From: an uncultured Gemmatimonadales bacterium
GTDB taxonomy: Bacteria; Gemmatimonadota; Gemmatimonadetes; JACCXV01; JAHWKZ01
Direction of reading: 5' to 3'
DNA: 64,000 nt
NCBI GenBank assembly: GCA_947259315.1
Contig: CAMYLR010000009.1
Location: 5,628 to 69,627, forward strand
This document shows positions 43,175-49,861 of the stretch, one piece after another. The notes under the pieces were generated by a model. The model was not told where the DNA came from and searched no databases. It saw only the letters and a list, made by a program, of their open reading frames with translations. A program made the position numbers and the translations under genes. The first letter of the stretch is position 1; each line of letters begins with the position of its first letter.

Positions 43175-43867
43175 CTAGACCGGCCGTCTCCAAGTAAAGT
43201 GGTCGTAGACGCCAGACCAGTACATGCCAAAGGCGACCGCGAAGGCTAACTCCTCGATCGGGATCGGGCCGATCAGCACTCCCGAGAGCGCGCCCAGGTT
43301 CCAGACGCGCTCCACGTAACCCGGCGAGAGCCACTCGAGGCCGATCACGAAGGCAGCGTAGTAAGCCAAGAATAGAGCACCTCCTACCCACGTCTTCGTC
43401 TTAAGGTCAGGTCGGCAGAGCACAGTGGCGACGGCGCCGACTATCATGGCGGTAATACCCGGATAGATGGGATTGACCGGTAGAAAGAAGAGAACGGGGA
43501 AGACGACAAATGGGGCCACGAGGGCCTTATGGTGATGCCGATGCAGAGGTAGGGCACGCTCCCCATCGGGAAGTGGCATAAGCCTCGCGCCTGTCAGCAC
43601 GTTATAAAGCACGGCACCCACGCCACCAATACCAAAGCAGAACACAAGACTCTCGAGGTCGAAGCCGGTCGTGCGTGCCAGATTGAACAAGCTTGGCGGA
43701 TTCCAGTACTCCGGAACGAACAGCGGTTCGGTGAGACCAAAGGGCGTCGTGAAGACGCTCGCCCACACCATCACGCGGCGGTGCGCCGGAAACCCGACCC
43801 ACAGCACAACCCAAGGGATCAGGAACGCCGCCGCCCACGCAAACCAAACATACTGCTCGTCGATCAT
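43175..43867 (-). CDS. lycopene-cyclase-domain (CrtYcd/CarR-like) membrane protein
   Basis: 230 residues with six or seven helices. Two copies of the short lycopene-cyclase domain are seen, with conserved phrases FVPEYWNPPSLF and IGPIPIEELAFAVAFGMYWSG. The PEYW and PxEE motifs are those of heterodimeric-type cyclases. No phytoene synthase or desaturase gene is in the window, so it may cyclise a carotenoid made elsewhere or be a diverged relative. It is last in the minus-strand group led by the His-rich microprotein. Confidence 0.75.
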   Translation of the reverse strand: MIDEQYVWFAWAAAFLIPWVVLWVGFPAHRRVMVWASVFTTPFGLTEPLFVPEYWNPPSLFNLARTTGFDLESLVFCFGIGGVGAVLYNVLTGARLMPLPDGERALPLHRHHHKALVAPFVVFPVLFFLPVNPIYPGITAMIVGAVATVLCRPDLKTKTWVGGALFLAYYAAFVIGLEWLSPGYVERVWNLGALSGVLIGPIPIEELAFAVAFGMYWSGVYDHFTWRRPV

Positions 43868-44037
43868 CGCCCCCCGCCTGATCGTATCGCCTTAATCACT
43901 GGGTACTCTGTGATTGTGAAGTACCCATTCACATGGAGATACGCACGGACGAGCGCGACTGCGTTATCCATCGCACCACTGCACAGAGGCCCTCCTACTC
44001 AATCATTCCCGGACCCAGAGCCACTGACATGAAGGCG

Positions 44038-44616
44038 TCATATCTGGCTCAAGAGCCCGCCGAAGCCCATAAAGGCTAAAGAGAGAATCCCAGCGATGAT
44101 GAACACGAGGGCGGCTCCCTTTGCAATCTCCGGGACTGAGGAGAACTCGATCTGCTCCCGGAGTGCCGCCATGAGGACCAGCGTCAGGGTGAGTCCTGCT
44201 CCGGCACCCAGAGCGAAAGAGAGGCCCTCGAGAAAGTTGTAGCCGCGATTGGTCTGGAATATTGCAAGGTACAGGATCGCGCAGTTCGTGGTAATCAGCG
44301 GCAGGAACATGCCGAATTCGCGGAAGAGCTTTGGGCTCAGCTTCCTAATCGCCATCTCGACGACCTGTACCACCGAGGCGATCACAACGATGAAAGAAAT
44401 GAGCCGCAGGTGTGGGGCAAAGCCCAGGATGAACGTGTTCAGAATCCAGGTGAAGACGGCTGTTACGACCAGCACAAATATGTCTGCTGCTCCCATACGC
44501 AGCGCCGTCGAAACACGCGCCGAGACACCCATGAATGGGCAGAGGCCTAGAAAGTAGAACAGCGTGAAATTGTTCACGACCATTGCGGAGATGAAAATCC
44601 AGACGAGGGTGTCCAT
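44038..44616 (-). CDS. rnfA: RnfA-like membrane subunit (Rnf/Nqr family)
   Basis: 192 residues from ATG 44616 (a GTG lies one codon earlier). Six helices; the family cysteines are C26 in LGLCPFMG and C112 in TTNCAILY. In Rnf/Nqr complexes RnfA and RnfE form a pseudo-symmetric pair holding one [2Fe-2S] cluster in the membrane between these cysteines. The start overlaps the rnfE stop by one base (TGATG). RnfB, C, D and G are absent from the window. Confidence 0.88.
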   Translation of the reverse strand: MDTLVWIFISAMVVNNFTLFYFLGLCPFMGVSARVSTALRMGAADIFVLVVTAVFTWILNTFILGFAPHLRLISFIVVIASVVQVVEMAIRKLSPKLFREFGMFLPLITTNCAILYLAIFQTNRGYNFLEGLSFALGAGAGLTLTLVLMAALREQIEFSSVPEIAKGAALVFIIAGILSLAFMGFGGLLSQI

Positions 44617-45236
44617 CACGTCACCTTCTGAGGGTCGAGCGCCAGAGACCGCTTCATCACTCTGCTCGAACGGTGATGGCGATAGGAAGCGAAACCGAGA
44701 AGGATGAACCCGATCGTGAAGAATCCCCCCGGGGGTAGCGACATGATCACCCAGGGCTCAAAAGAAGGGCCGAACACGTTTACTCCCAGGAGGGCGCCAC
44801 TTCCTAACAATTCCCGGATTCCCCCCATCATCAGAAGCGCTATGACGAAGCCGAAGCCCGTTCCTGCCGCATCAACAACAGCCCGACCAACCGGTTGTCT
44901 GGATGCGAAGGCCTCCTGCCGACTGAGAATCATGCAGTTAACGACGATTAGATAGATGTAGGCCCCCAGCGCCTTGTGGATATCGGGGACGACCGCCGCC
45001 ATCACCATCTCGACGATGGTCACGAATGTGGCGATGATTAAGACGTAGCTCGCGATTCTCACCTCGTGTGGAATGATGCGTTTGAATACCGATACGAGAA
45101 GGCTCGAGCTGATAAGCACGAAGAAGGTGGCGATGCCCATCGCCAGGCTGTTGGCGACCGTGCTGGTCACAGCCAGGGCGGGGCATAGACCTAATGCCTG
45201 ACGAAAGACGGGATTCTCCCGCCAAACTCCCCGCAT
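44616..45236 (-). CDS. rnfE: RnfE-like membrane subunit (Rnf/Nqr family)
   Basis: From ATG 45236 the protein is 206 residues and begins MRGVWRENPVFRQALGLCP, the usual RnfE start; an upstream ATG at 45341 would add 35 unconserved residues. The cluster cysteines are C18 in GLCPALAV and C101 in VVNCMILSR. The last 40 residues include GGFFTIGFILLGFASY. Together with RnfA it would form the intramembrane iron-sulphur pair without the other Rnf subunits. Confidence 0.88.
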   Translation of the reverse strand: MRGVWRENPVFRQALGLCPALAVTSTVANSLAMGIATFFVLISSSLLVSVFKRIIPHEVRIASYVLIIATFVTIVEMVMAAVVPDIHKALGAYIYLIVVNCMILSRQEAFASRQPVGRAVVDAAGTGFGFVIALLMMGGIRELLGSGALLGVNVFGPSFEPWVIMSLPPGGFFTIGFILLGFASYRHHRSSRVMKRSLALDPQKVT

Positions 45237-45442
45237 GAGGTCGTCCTGAAGGGAACTACTTGCACTCCCAATCGAAGCGGCCCCTGCGTGACCGCAGTGA
45301 GACCCTCTGATTATATCTTCGGAGGTCGCTCGCCTTCTCATGACAGACCCACCCTCTCACGCTTCTTGCCTTTGCGTGTGCGTGGAGAACGTCACAACCG
45401 GATTCGGGCACGCGTGAGCTGGGACGTGGCGGGACCCTCCTG

Positions 45443-45706
45443 CTAGGCGGACGAGACCCATCGCTTCGCGAGCTGGTTGTGGATCGGCACGAAAACGAGG
45501 CCGGCGTACGCTCCGTAGAGAAACGACTCCACCAGCCCGATCAGAAAGCCCAACGGCGTGAGCCACTCGAAGCCTGGAAGGACAGCCTCCAGAAACCCCG
45601 TCATGTGGAGCCCCTCCGGGACGACGAGACCGTATAACACGCACACCAGAAACGTGACCGCGCCAAAGAGCGCTAGCGACCACGTAACGACTTTAACGCT
45701 CAACAC
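45443..45706 (-). CDS. DUF5676-like small membrane protein
   Basis: 87 residues from GTG 45706, chosen because AGGAGG (45712-45717) lies 5 bp upstream; a TTG at 45703 is also possible. The longer open frame to 45781 overlaps the His-rich gene in another frame. Two helices flank an amphipathic loop: SLALFGAVTFLVCVLYGLVV and FLIGLVESFLYGAYAGLVF. The pattern resembles DUF5676, a family often linked with copper/CopZ loci. It overlaps the His-rich gene by 14 bp. Confidence 0.7.
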   Translation of the reverse strand: MLSVKVVTWSLALFGAVTFLVCVLYGLVVPEGLHMTGFLEAVLPGFEWLTPLGFLIGLVESFLYGAYAGLVFVPIHNQLAKRWVSSA

Positions 45707-45866
45707 CTTTTCCTCCTCCCTCGCCCGTCGGGGAGTCGTCGTGCCCGTGACCCGGTCCGCCGTGTCCGTGTCCGCAACCACCGTGACCGCCGTGCATTCT
45801 TGTGTGCATCAACAAGAACACCACCGCGATCACGATCCAGAACCAATTCTCGAGCAACCAGTCCAC
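45693..45866 (-). CDS. 57-residue membrane microprotein with a His/Gly-rich tail
   Basis: From GTG 45866, with GGGAGC upstream, the frame encodes one Trp-rich helix (WLLENWFWIVIAVVFLLMH) and then a tail with eight His in 22 residues (MHGGHGGCGHGHGGPGHGHD), ending at TAA 45693. It is the first gene behind promoter module 6 (predicted transcript start near 45907) and overlaps the DUF5676 gene. The helix-plus-His layout is that of small metal-binding proteins in copper islands. It is too short for standard ORF lists. Confidence 0.7.
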   Translation of the reverse strand: MDWLLENWFWIVIAVVFLLMHTRMHGGHGGCGHGHGGPGHGHDDSPTGEGGGKGVER

Positions 45867-45913
45867 TCTCAGCTCCCTTCGTGCTTACGCGCGGATTCGG
45901 TCGACCATAGAAC

Positions 45914-45957
45914 AGGGTAGAACGGGGCTTGTGAACCGGGTGTGAAGGCGCGATGAA
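45914..45957 (-). promoter_or_regulatory. TTCA-repeat promoter module 6 (His-rich/DUF5676/RnfEA/lycopene-cyclase group)
   Basis: On the minus strand TTCA starts at 45957, 45946 and 45935 and CTACCCT occupies 45920-45914: three perfect half-sites, 11-bp periods and the 15-bp step to the -10. It is the cleanest copy. All five genes down to 43175 lie on the same strand without another clear promoter, so one transcript is plausible. Confidence 0.78.
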
Positions 45958-46032
45958 GGATTCTTAACCGGCTGCTGCTGCGCGACACGAGCGACATCCT
46001 CTCTCGCTCCCTAGAGCGACATAAAAGACATC

Positions 46033-46076
46033 TTCATTCAAGGTTCACGCCGCCTTCAGAAACTCGCGCTTACACT
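46033..46076 (+). promoter_or_regulatory. TTCA-repeat promoter module 7 (DUF1573/CcdA-like genes)
   Basis: TTCA starts at 46033, 46044 and 46055, with TTACACT at 46070-46076. It stands back to back with module 6, the two being 75 bp apart. The rest of the gap 45867-46244 holds a short out-of-frame ATG reading frame (46097-46195) with a good GGGAGG, and no other gene. Confidence 0.75.
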
Positions 46077-46244
46077 CGGTCGTCAGCGGGAGGTACATGA
46101 GAATGGGAGGCACATCAATCTGTTCGCAATTACGGAGGATCTCTCCAGGAACCGCACACCCCAGATGGCGGCTGCGAAACACTGCTGAAACGTAATAGCC
46201 CTGTAACCGGTTTTCGGAATTGGACTCTCGGTGGTCTCGCAGGC

Positions 46245-46610
46245 TTGATCCTGGCGGTTGCCTGCAGCCCAGCGACTCCTGTGATCGACATAGAGACTAC
46301 CGCGATTGAACTTGGCGAGATCGACCCGCAACCCGTTGAGACAACGGTCGGTGTATCCAACGTCGGTCGTGGTACGCTCCACATCCTCGCCACTCCCACG
46401 TCCTGTGGTTGCACCCGTGCGTGGGTTGCGGACTCGGTGCTGGCGCCGGGAGCCAGCACCATCCTGACTATCCGCTACGACCCGACAACGATGAGCCCTC
46501 CAGATACAGGACCGATACACCGAGGCGTTTACGTCCGAAGCGACGATCCTGAGCGTCTCGAGGTCGAGATCCATTTGCAAGCCGTCGTTTTGCCCTCCGG
46601 TAGACTATGA
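46245..46610 (+). CDS. DUF1573 lipoprotein, start uncertain
   Basis: 121 codons from TTG 46245. The domain contains the DUF1573 hallmark TSCGCTRAWV after IELGEIDPQPVETTVGVSN. The signal LIGL-type sequence with lipobox LAVAC begins before the TTG: the upstream in-frame codons (FRNWTLGGLAG) complete a good signal peptide, yet no ATG, GTG or TTG precedes them. A strong RBS and ATG exist at 46097 in another frame. A frameshift, a rare start codon or a sequencing error is possible. DUF1573 proteins are periplasmic beta-sandwiches of unknown role, often near cytochrome c maturation genes. Confidence 0.7.
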   Translation: MILAVACSPATPVIDIETTAIELGEIDPQPVETTVGVSNVGRGTLHILATPTSCGCTRAWVADSVLAPGASTILTIRYDPTTMSPPDTGPIHRGVYVRSDDPERLEVEIHLQAVVLPSGRL

Positions 46611-47809
46611 TCGCCACTTTAGTGCTTTCGGCGGTCCTCGCGTCAAGTACGCAAGCGGCGCAAGACTCGGCGCTTGTCTACTACAACGAGGCCTGTCGAG
46701 ACTGTGTGCAATACGTTCAGAGCCAACTTCGCCCCCTGCTCGCCGAGTTGGGTGTCGAGCCGGTTCGTGTACGAGATTATCTCAACGAACCTGGTGCTCG
46801 CCGCGAACTCTTCCAACGCAGTCGCGAAGAGGGTGTTCCGCTCTCGGTTCAAGGGCACCTCACCGTCTTCATCTCCAAGGATGTGATCCTTGAGGGTCAC
46901 GTCCCCGCCGCTCTCATCCGGGAGGTGTTGAACCCCGCGCTCAGATCGCGCTACGAGAAGATCGCCGTCCACCAAGACGCAATGCCGGAGATGGGACAAC
47001 CGGTCACGCATTACAAGGTGTGGTCGCCGGGTCGGCCCGTGGTGACGTATGAGATAGGTGCTCCAGTCGTCCGCTACCTGGAAGAACACGCGCCTGCTAC
47101 CGGTTGGGAGACTGAGATCTCGTCTGGTACCGATTTTCGCGCTCTTCTTCCCACCGTATTGGCCACAGGGTTGGCCGATGGCCTGAACCCCTGCGCATTT
47201 GCGGTACTGATTCTGTTCCTCGGGGTCATGTTCACCTTGCGCCGCACGCGCGCATCGATCCTGGCGGTGGGCGGGATCTTCATCGGCATGGTCTACGTTG
47301 CTTATTTGGGAATCGGGCTGGGCCTGCTCCGTGCGTTGACCTTATTCGAGAGTCCGCATTTTCTGGCCCAGGCGGGAGCATGGCTGGCGATCGCGTTGGG
47401 GCTGATCAACATCAAGGATGCCTTCCGGCCAGGTTGGGGTTTCTCGCTTCGGATCCCCGCGGCGGGACACCGTGCCATTAGGCGGTGGCTGGAGAAAGGA
47501 ACGCTCACGGCTACAGCAGTTGGGGGTTTCCTTGTCGGCCTTTGCACCTTCCCATGCTCGGGCGGGATCTATGTAGCAATCCTCGGGCTACTCGCGGTCG
47601 AGACGACCTACGCCCAGGGACTCGGCTATCTGCTGGCGTACAACGTTGCTTTCGTTGTTCCGCTGCTCGTCATACTCGGCTTTGTATCGGATCGGCGTAC
47701 AATGGGCGCGCTGGGTCGCTGGGAGGCACGCAACCTCAGGGCGTTCAAGGGACTGACCGGACTCGTCATCGTCGCACTAGGCGTGGGAATTCTGCTTTGG
47801 CTGGGCTGA
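46607..47809 (+). CDS. CcdA/DsbD-type thiol-disulphide membrane protein with N-terminal thioredoxin-like domain
   Basis: 400 residues. After a signal peptide, a domain of about 160 residues starts ALVYYNEACRDCVQYV, a thioredoxin-like CxxC. The membrane domain, from about 175, has GLADGLNPCAFAVLILFL and FLVGLCTFPCSGG, the paired Cys helices of CcdA/DsbD. It should pass reducing equivalents from cytoplasmic thioredoxin to periplasmic targets. It overlaps the DUF1573 gene by 4 bp; the DUF1573 protein with its conserved cysteines is a possible partner. Confidence 0.85.
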   Translation: MIATLVLSAVLASSTQAAQDSALVYYNEACRDCVQYVQSQLRPLLAELGVEPVRVRDYLNEPGARRELFQRSREEGVPLSVQGHLTVFISKDVILEGHVPAALIREVLNPALRSRYEKIAVHQDAMPEMGQPVTHYKVWSPGRPVVTYEIGAPVVRYLEEHAPATGWETEISSGTDFRALLPTVLATGLADGLNPCAFAVLILFLGVMFTLRRTRASILAVGGIFIGMVYVAYLGIGLGLLRALTLFESPHFLAQAGAWLAIALGLINIKDAFRPGWGFSLRIPAAGHRAIRRWLEKGTLTATAVGGFLVGLCTFPCSGGIYVAILGLLAVETTYAQGLGYLLAYNVAFVVPLLVILGFVSDRRTMGALGRWEARNLRAFKGLTGLVIVALGVGILLWLG

Positions 47810-47860
47810 GAGGGCCTCGCCAAGCCGTGTCCCTACGTTGCAGGCCGGATGTGAGGGATG

Positions 47861-47915
47861 TTGAAGAAACCTTCAGTTGTGCTTCACGCTCGGTTAACGG
47901 GCGTGCGCGCATCCT
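47861..47915 (+). promoter_or_regulatory. TTCA-repeat promoter module 8 (second DUF1573 gene)
   Basis: TTGA (47861), TTCA (47872), TTCA (47883) and TTAA (47894) run at 11-bp steps; the -10-like GCATCCT is at 47909-47915. It is near identical to module 5 over the central 28 bp. Transcription would start near 47922, ahead of the ATG at 47989. Confidence 0.7.
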
Positions 47916-47988
47916 AGTTCAAAGCCGATAGCGCCGTGTGTCATTGTCACACGGATTTGTCAGGACGATTTCTACCTTGGAGGGTGAT

Positions 47989-48528
47989 ATGTGGAAGGGA
48001 ACAACGGCGGCACTCTTGGCCGCGATAGTGATAATCGCGGCGGGTTGTTCGGATCGTTCCGGGTCGGATTCCAAGTCAGCCACCGAGTCCCCGCGGCCGT
48101 ACTCAGAGCTAGCGGGGGCCGGAGATGTGTCTACTGGCAGCACCGCCCTCCATGCAGACCGCACGCGCTATGATTTCGGTCGTATTCGTGTTCTTGGTGG
48201 CGATGTGGAGACGGTCTTTCAAGTCTCCAACGGTTCTCCGAATCCTGTCAATCTGGTTTCGGTGTACACGTCCTGTGGCTGCACAACAGCAGTGCTTGAG
48301 TTTGAGGATGGCTCTCAACAAGGCCCGTTCGGCATGCCGGGCCATCAGCTGCCAACGCACTTGAAGCGATCTCTGCGACCCGGAGAGAGTGTTCTAATCC
48401 GGGTCGTCTTCGACCCGGCAGCTCACGGACTTGAAGCACTGGGGCCGGTAGTACGGGCAATCACTTTACAAACTCAGAACGGTGGTGAGCTGCAGCTCGC
48501 AATCGCTGCGCAGGTTGTTCGGGCGTAA
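47989..48528 (+). CDS. DUF1573 lipoprotein, second copy
   Basis: 179 residues from ATG 47989, which has GGAGGGTGAT upstream. Signal with lipobox AAGC, a Ser-rich linker, then the DUF1573 domain: RYDFGRIRVLGGDVETVF, YTSCGCTTAVLEF. An insert with GMPGHQLPTHLK follows the CGC motif and could carry metal or haem ligands. It is paralogous to the gene at 46245 and has its own promoter module. Confidence 0.85.
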   Translation: MWKGTTAALLAAIVIIAAGCSDRSGSDSKSATESPRPYSELAGAGDVSTGSTALHADRTRYDFGRIRVLGGDVETVFQVSNGSPNPVNLVSVYTSCGCTTAVLEFEDGSQQGPFGMPGHQLPTHLKRSLRPGESVLIRVVFDPAAHGLEALGPVVRAITLQTQNGGELQLAIAAQVVRA

Positions 48529-48682
48529 AGAAGGCGGGGAATCTTGGTGGTCCCCGTGACTACCAACTTCGTTCACAAGACATCATCACAGCGTATCATA
48601 TCTCCGACAGAAAGGCAGAACGGTTGACGATCACCCGCCTCACGGTGCATTGTGAAAAGGAGTCCACATAAGTCTGAAGCTC

Positions 48683-49042
48683 ATGTTGGCTGAATATATT
48701 CCGGTCGTTTTCCTCCTCTTTCTCGGGATTGCCGTCGGCGCGGGAATGATCGCGATGTCCCACTGGATGGGCCCCAAGACGTCGCGCGACCCGGTCCACG
48801 ATTCGCCGTACGAGTCTGGTATAGTACCGACCGGTGACGCCCGCCGCCGGTTCAACGTGAAATTCTACATCGTGGCGATGCTGTTCATCCTCTTCGACGT
48901 GGAAATCGTCTTCATTTTCCCGTGGGCGGTTCAGTTTCAACGGTTGGGCGGGTTTGGGCTCTTCGCGATGCTGTTGTTTCTCTTGATTCTGACGATTGGA
49001 CTCGTGTACGAGTGGAGGAAGGGGGCTTTGGAGTGGGAATGA
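48683..49042 (+). CDS. nuoA: NADH-quinone oxidoreductase subunit A, orphan
   Basis: 119 residues with three helices and the conserved family block PYESGIVPTGDARRRFNVKFY and FILFDVEIVFIFPWA, quoted separately. NuoA needs its partners NuoH/J/K/N; none is here. Downstream (49038-49119) only a 26-codon frame starting MSLEPTDQGF remains before it stops, which might be a decayed start of nuoB. So this looks like a cut-off nuo operon or a relocated single subunit. Confidence 0.85.
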   Translation: MLAEYIPVVFLLFLGIAVGAGMIAMSHWMGPKTSRDPVHDSPYESGIVPTGDARRRFNVKFYIVAMLFILFDVEIVFIFPWAVQFQRLGGFGLFAMLLFLLILTIGLVYEWRKGALEWE

Positions 49043-49443
49043 GCTTGGAGCCGACCGATCAGGGTTTTTGCACGTTCTCAACCTACTCGCGTGAGCGGAG
49101 CCGGAGCCTGTCCCAGTAGGGCGTGGAAACCTGAGTTCGTAGGGCTTTACACCACAAGCAGGAACTAACTTCCACCGCGTGATGGGACCGTGCCCTGCGA
49201 CCCCGCGTCGCATGTACACGGCCTTCACATTTTCATTCGAATACGGAATCGAGAATGGTTTCGCATACTCGTTATTGCTTTGGCAGCCTCGGGAGTGATG
49301 CTCCAACCGGGGGCTCTTCGTGCCCAAGATCACGACCATGGCAACGACCGGCACTTGGCCCGCGACGGGCACCACGGCGGCTTCCGACACAAACGCGAGC
49401 CGCGCGGATTAACTTTACTGTAATGATGGTCGGTCCAAACGAC
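49043..49443. other. 400-bp region with no firm gene
   Basis: Between nuoA and the next lipoprotein. It contains a weak plus-strand frame, 49190-49423 (77 codons), with a hydrophobic stretch (ILVIALAASGVML) and a His-rich tail (DHDHGNDRH), which may be a decayed periplasmic metal-binding protein. There is no Shine-Dalgarno and no promoter module. I see nothing else in it. Confidence 0.4.
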
Positions 49444-49857
49444 ATGCGACGCATCCCCATAGTCGCCAGCCTCATGCTGGTTCTAGCGACCGGTTGTGCG
49501 ATCTCAGACGACGACGTCACCGGGCCGGTGGCGTCGGGCGACTGGGGCGGGGTCGGGATCTCGATGGTCGCCACCGAGCAGGGAGCTCAACTCGAGTTCG
49601 ATTGCGCTTTGGGGGAGACCTCGGAGCCGTTGGTGCTCGACCCCGATGGCGGCTTCACGCTGGACGGAACGTTTACACCCGAGCACGGCGGGCCGGTGCG
49701 CGAAGACGAAGTTCTGGAGAGCGAGCCCGCCAGCTACGCGGGCGTTGTCGACGGCGACCGAATGACGCTCACGATCCACCTGCTGGAACGCGGCACGATC
49801 AGTGGCCCCTTCGCGCTCGAGCGCGACGGAACGGCGATCCTGCGAAAGTGTCTGTAG
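49444..49857 (+). CDS. small lipoprotein of unknown function
   Basis: 137 residues from ATG 49444 (two in-frame ATGs lie at 49423 and 49426). The signal ends LVLATGC, a lipobox. The mature part is a beta-rich domain with FTLDGTFTPEHGGPV and a terminal RDGTAILRKCL, suggesting a disulphide between the two remaining cysteines (FDCALG and KCL). No family is recognised. It is convergent with the GWxTD gene, 4 bp apart. Confidence 0.65.
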   Translation: MRRIPIVASLMLVLATGCAISDDDVTGPVASGDWGGVGISMVATEQGAQLEFDCALGETSEPLVLDPDGGFTLDGTFTPEHGGPVREDEVLESEPASYAGVVDGDRMTLTIHLLERGTISGPFALERDGTAILRKCL

Positions 49858-49861
49858 CGCT

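Noticed and set aside
48540-48682. A ninth TTCA module upstream of nuoA
   Set aside because: TTCA-like words occur near 48580, but neither the 11-bp spacing nor the -10 box at 15 bp is kept.
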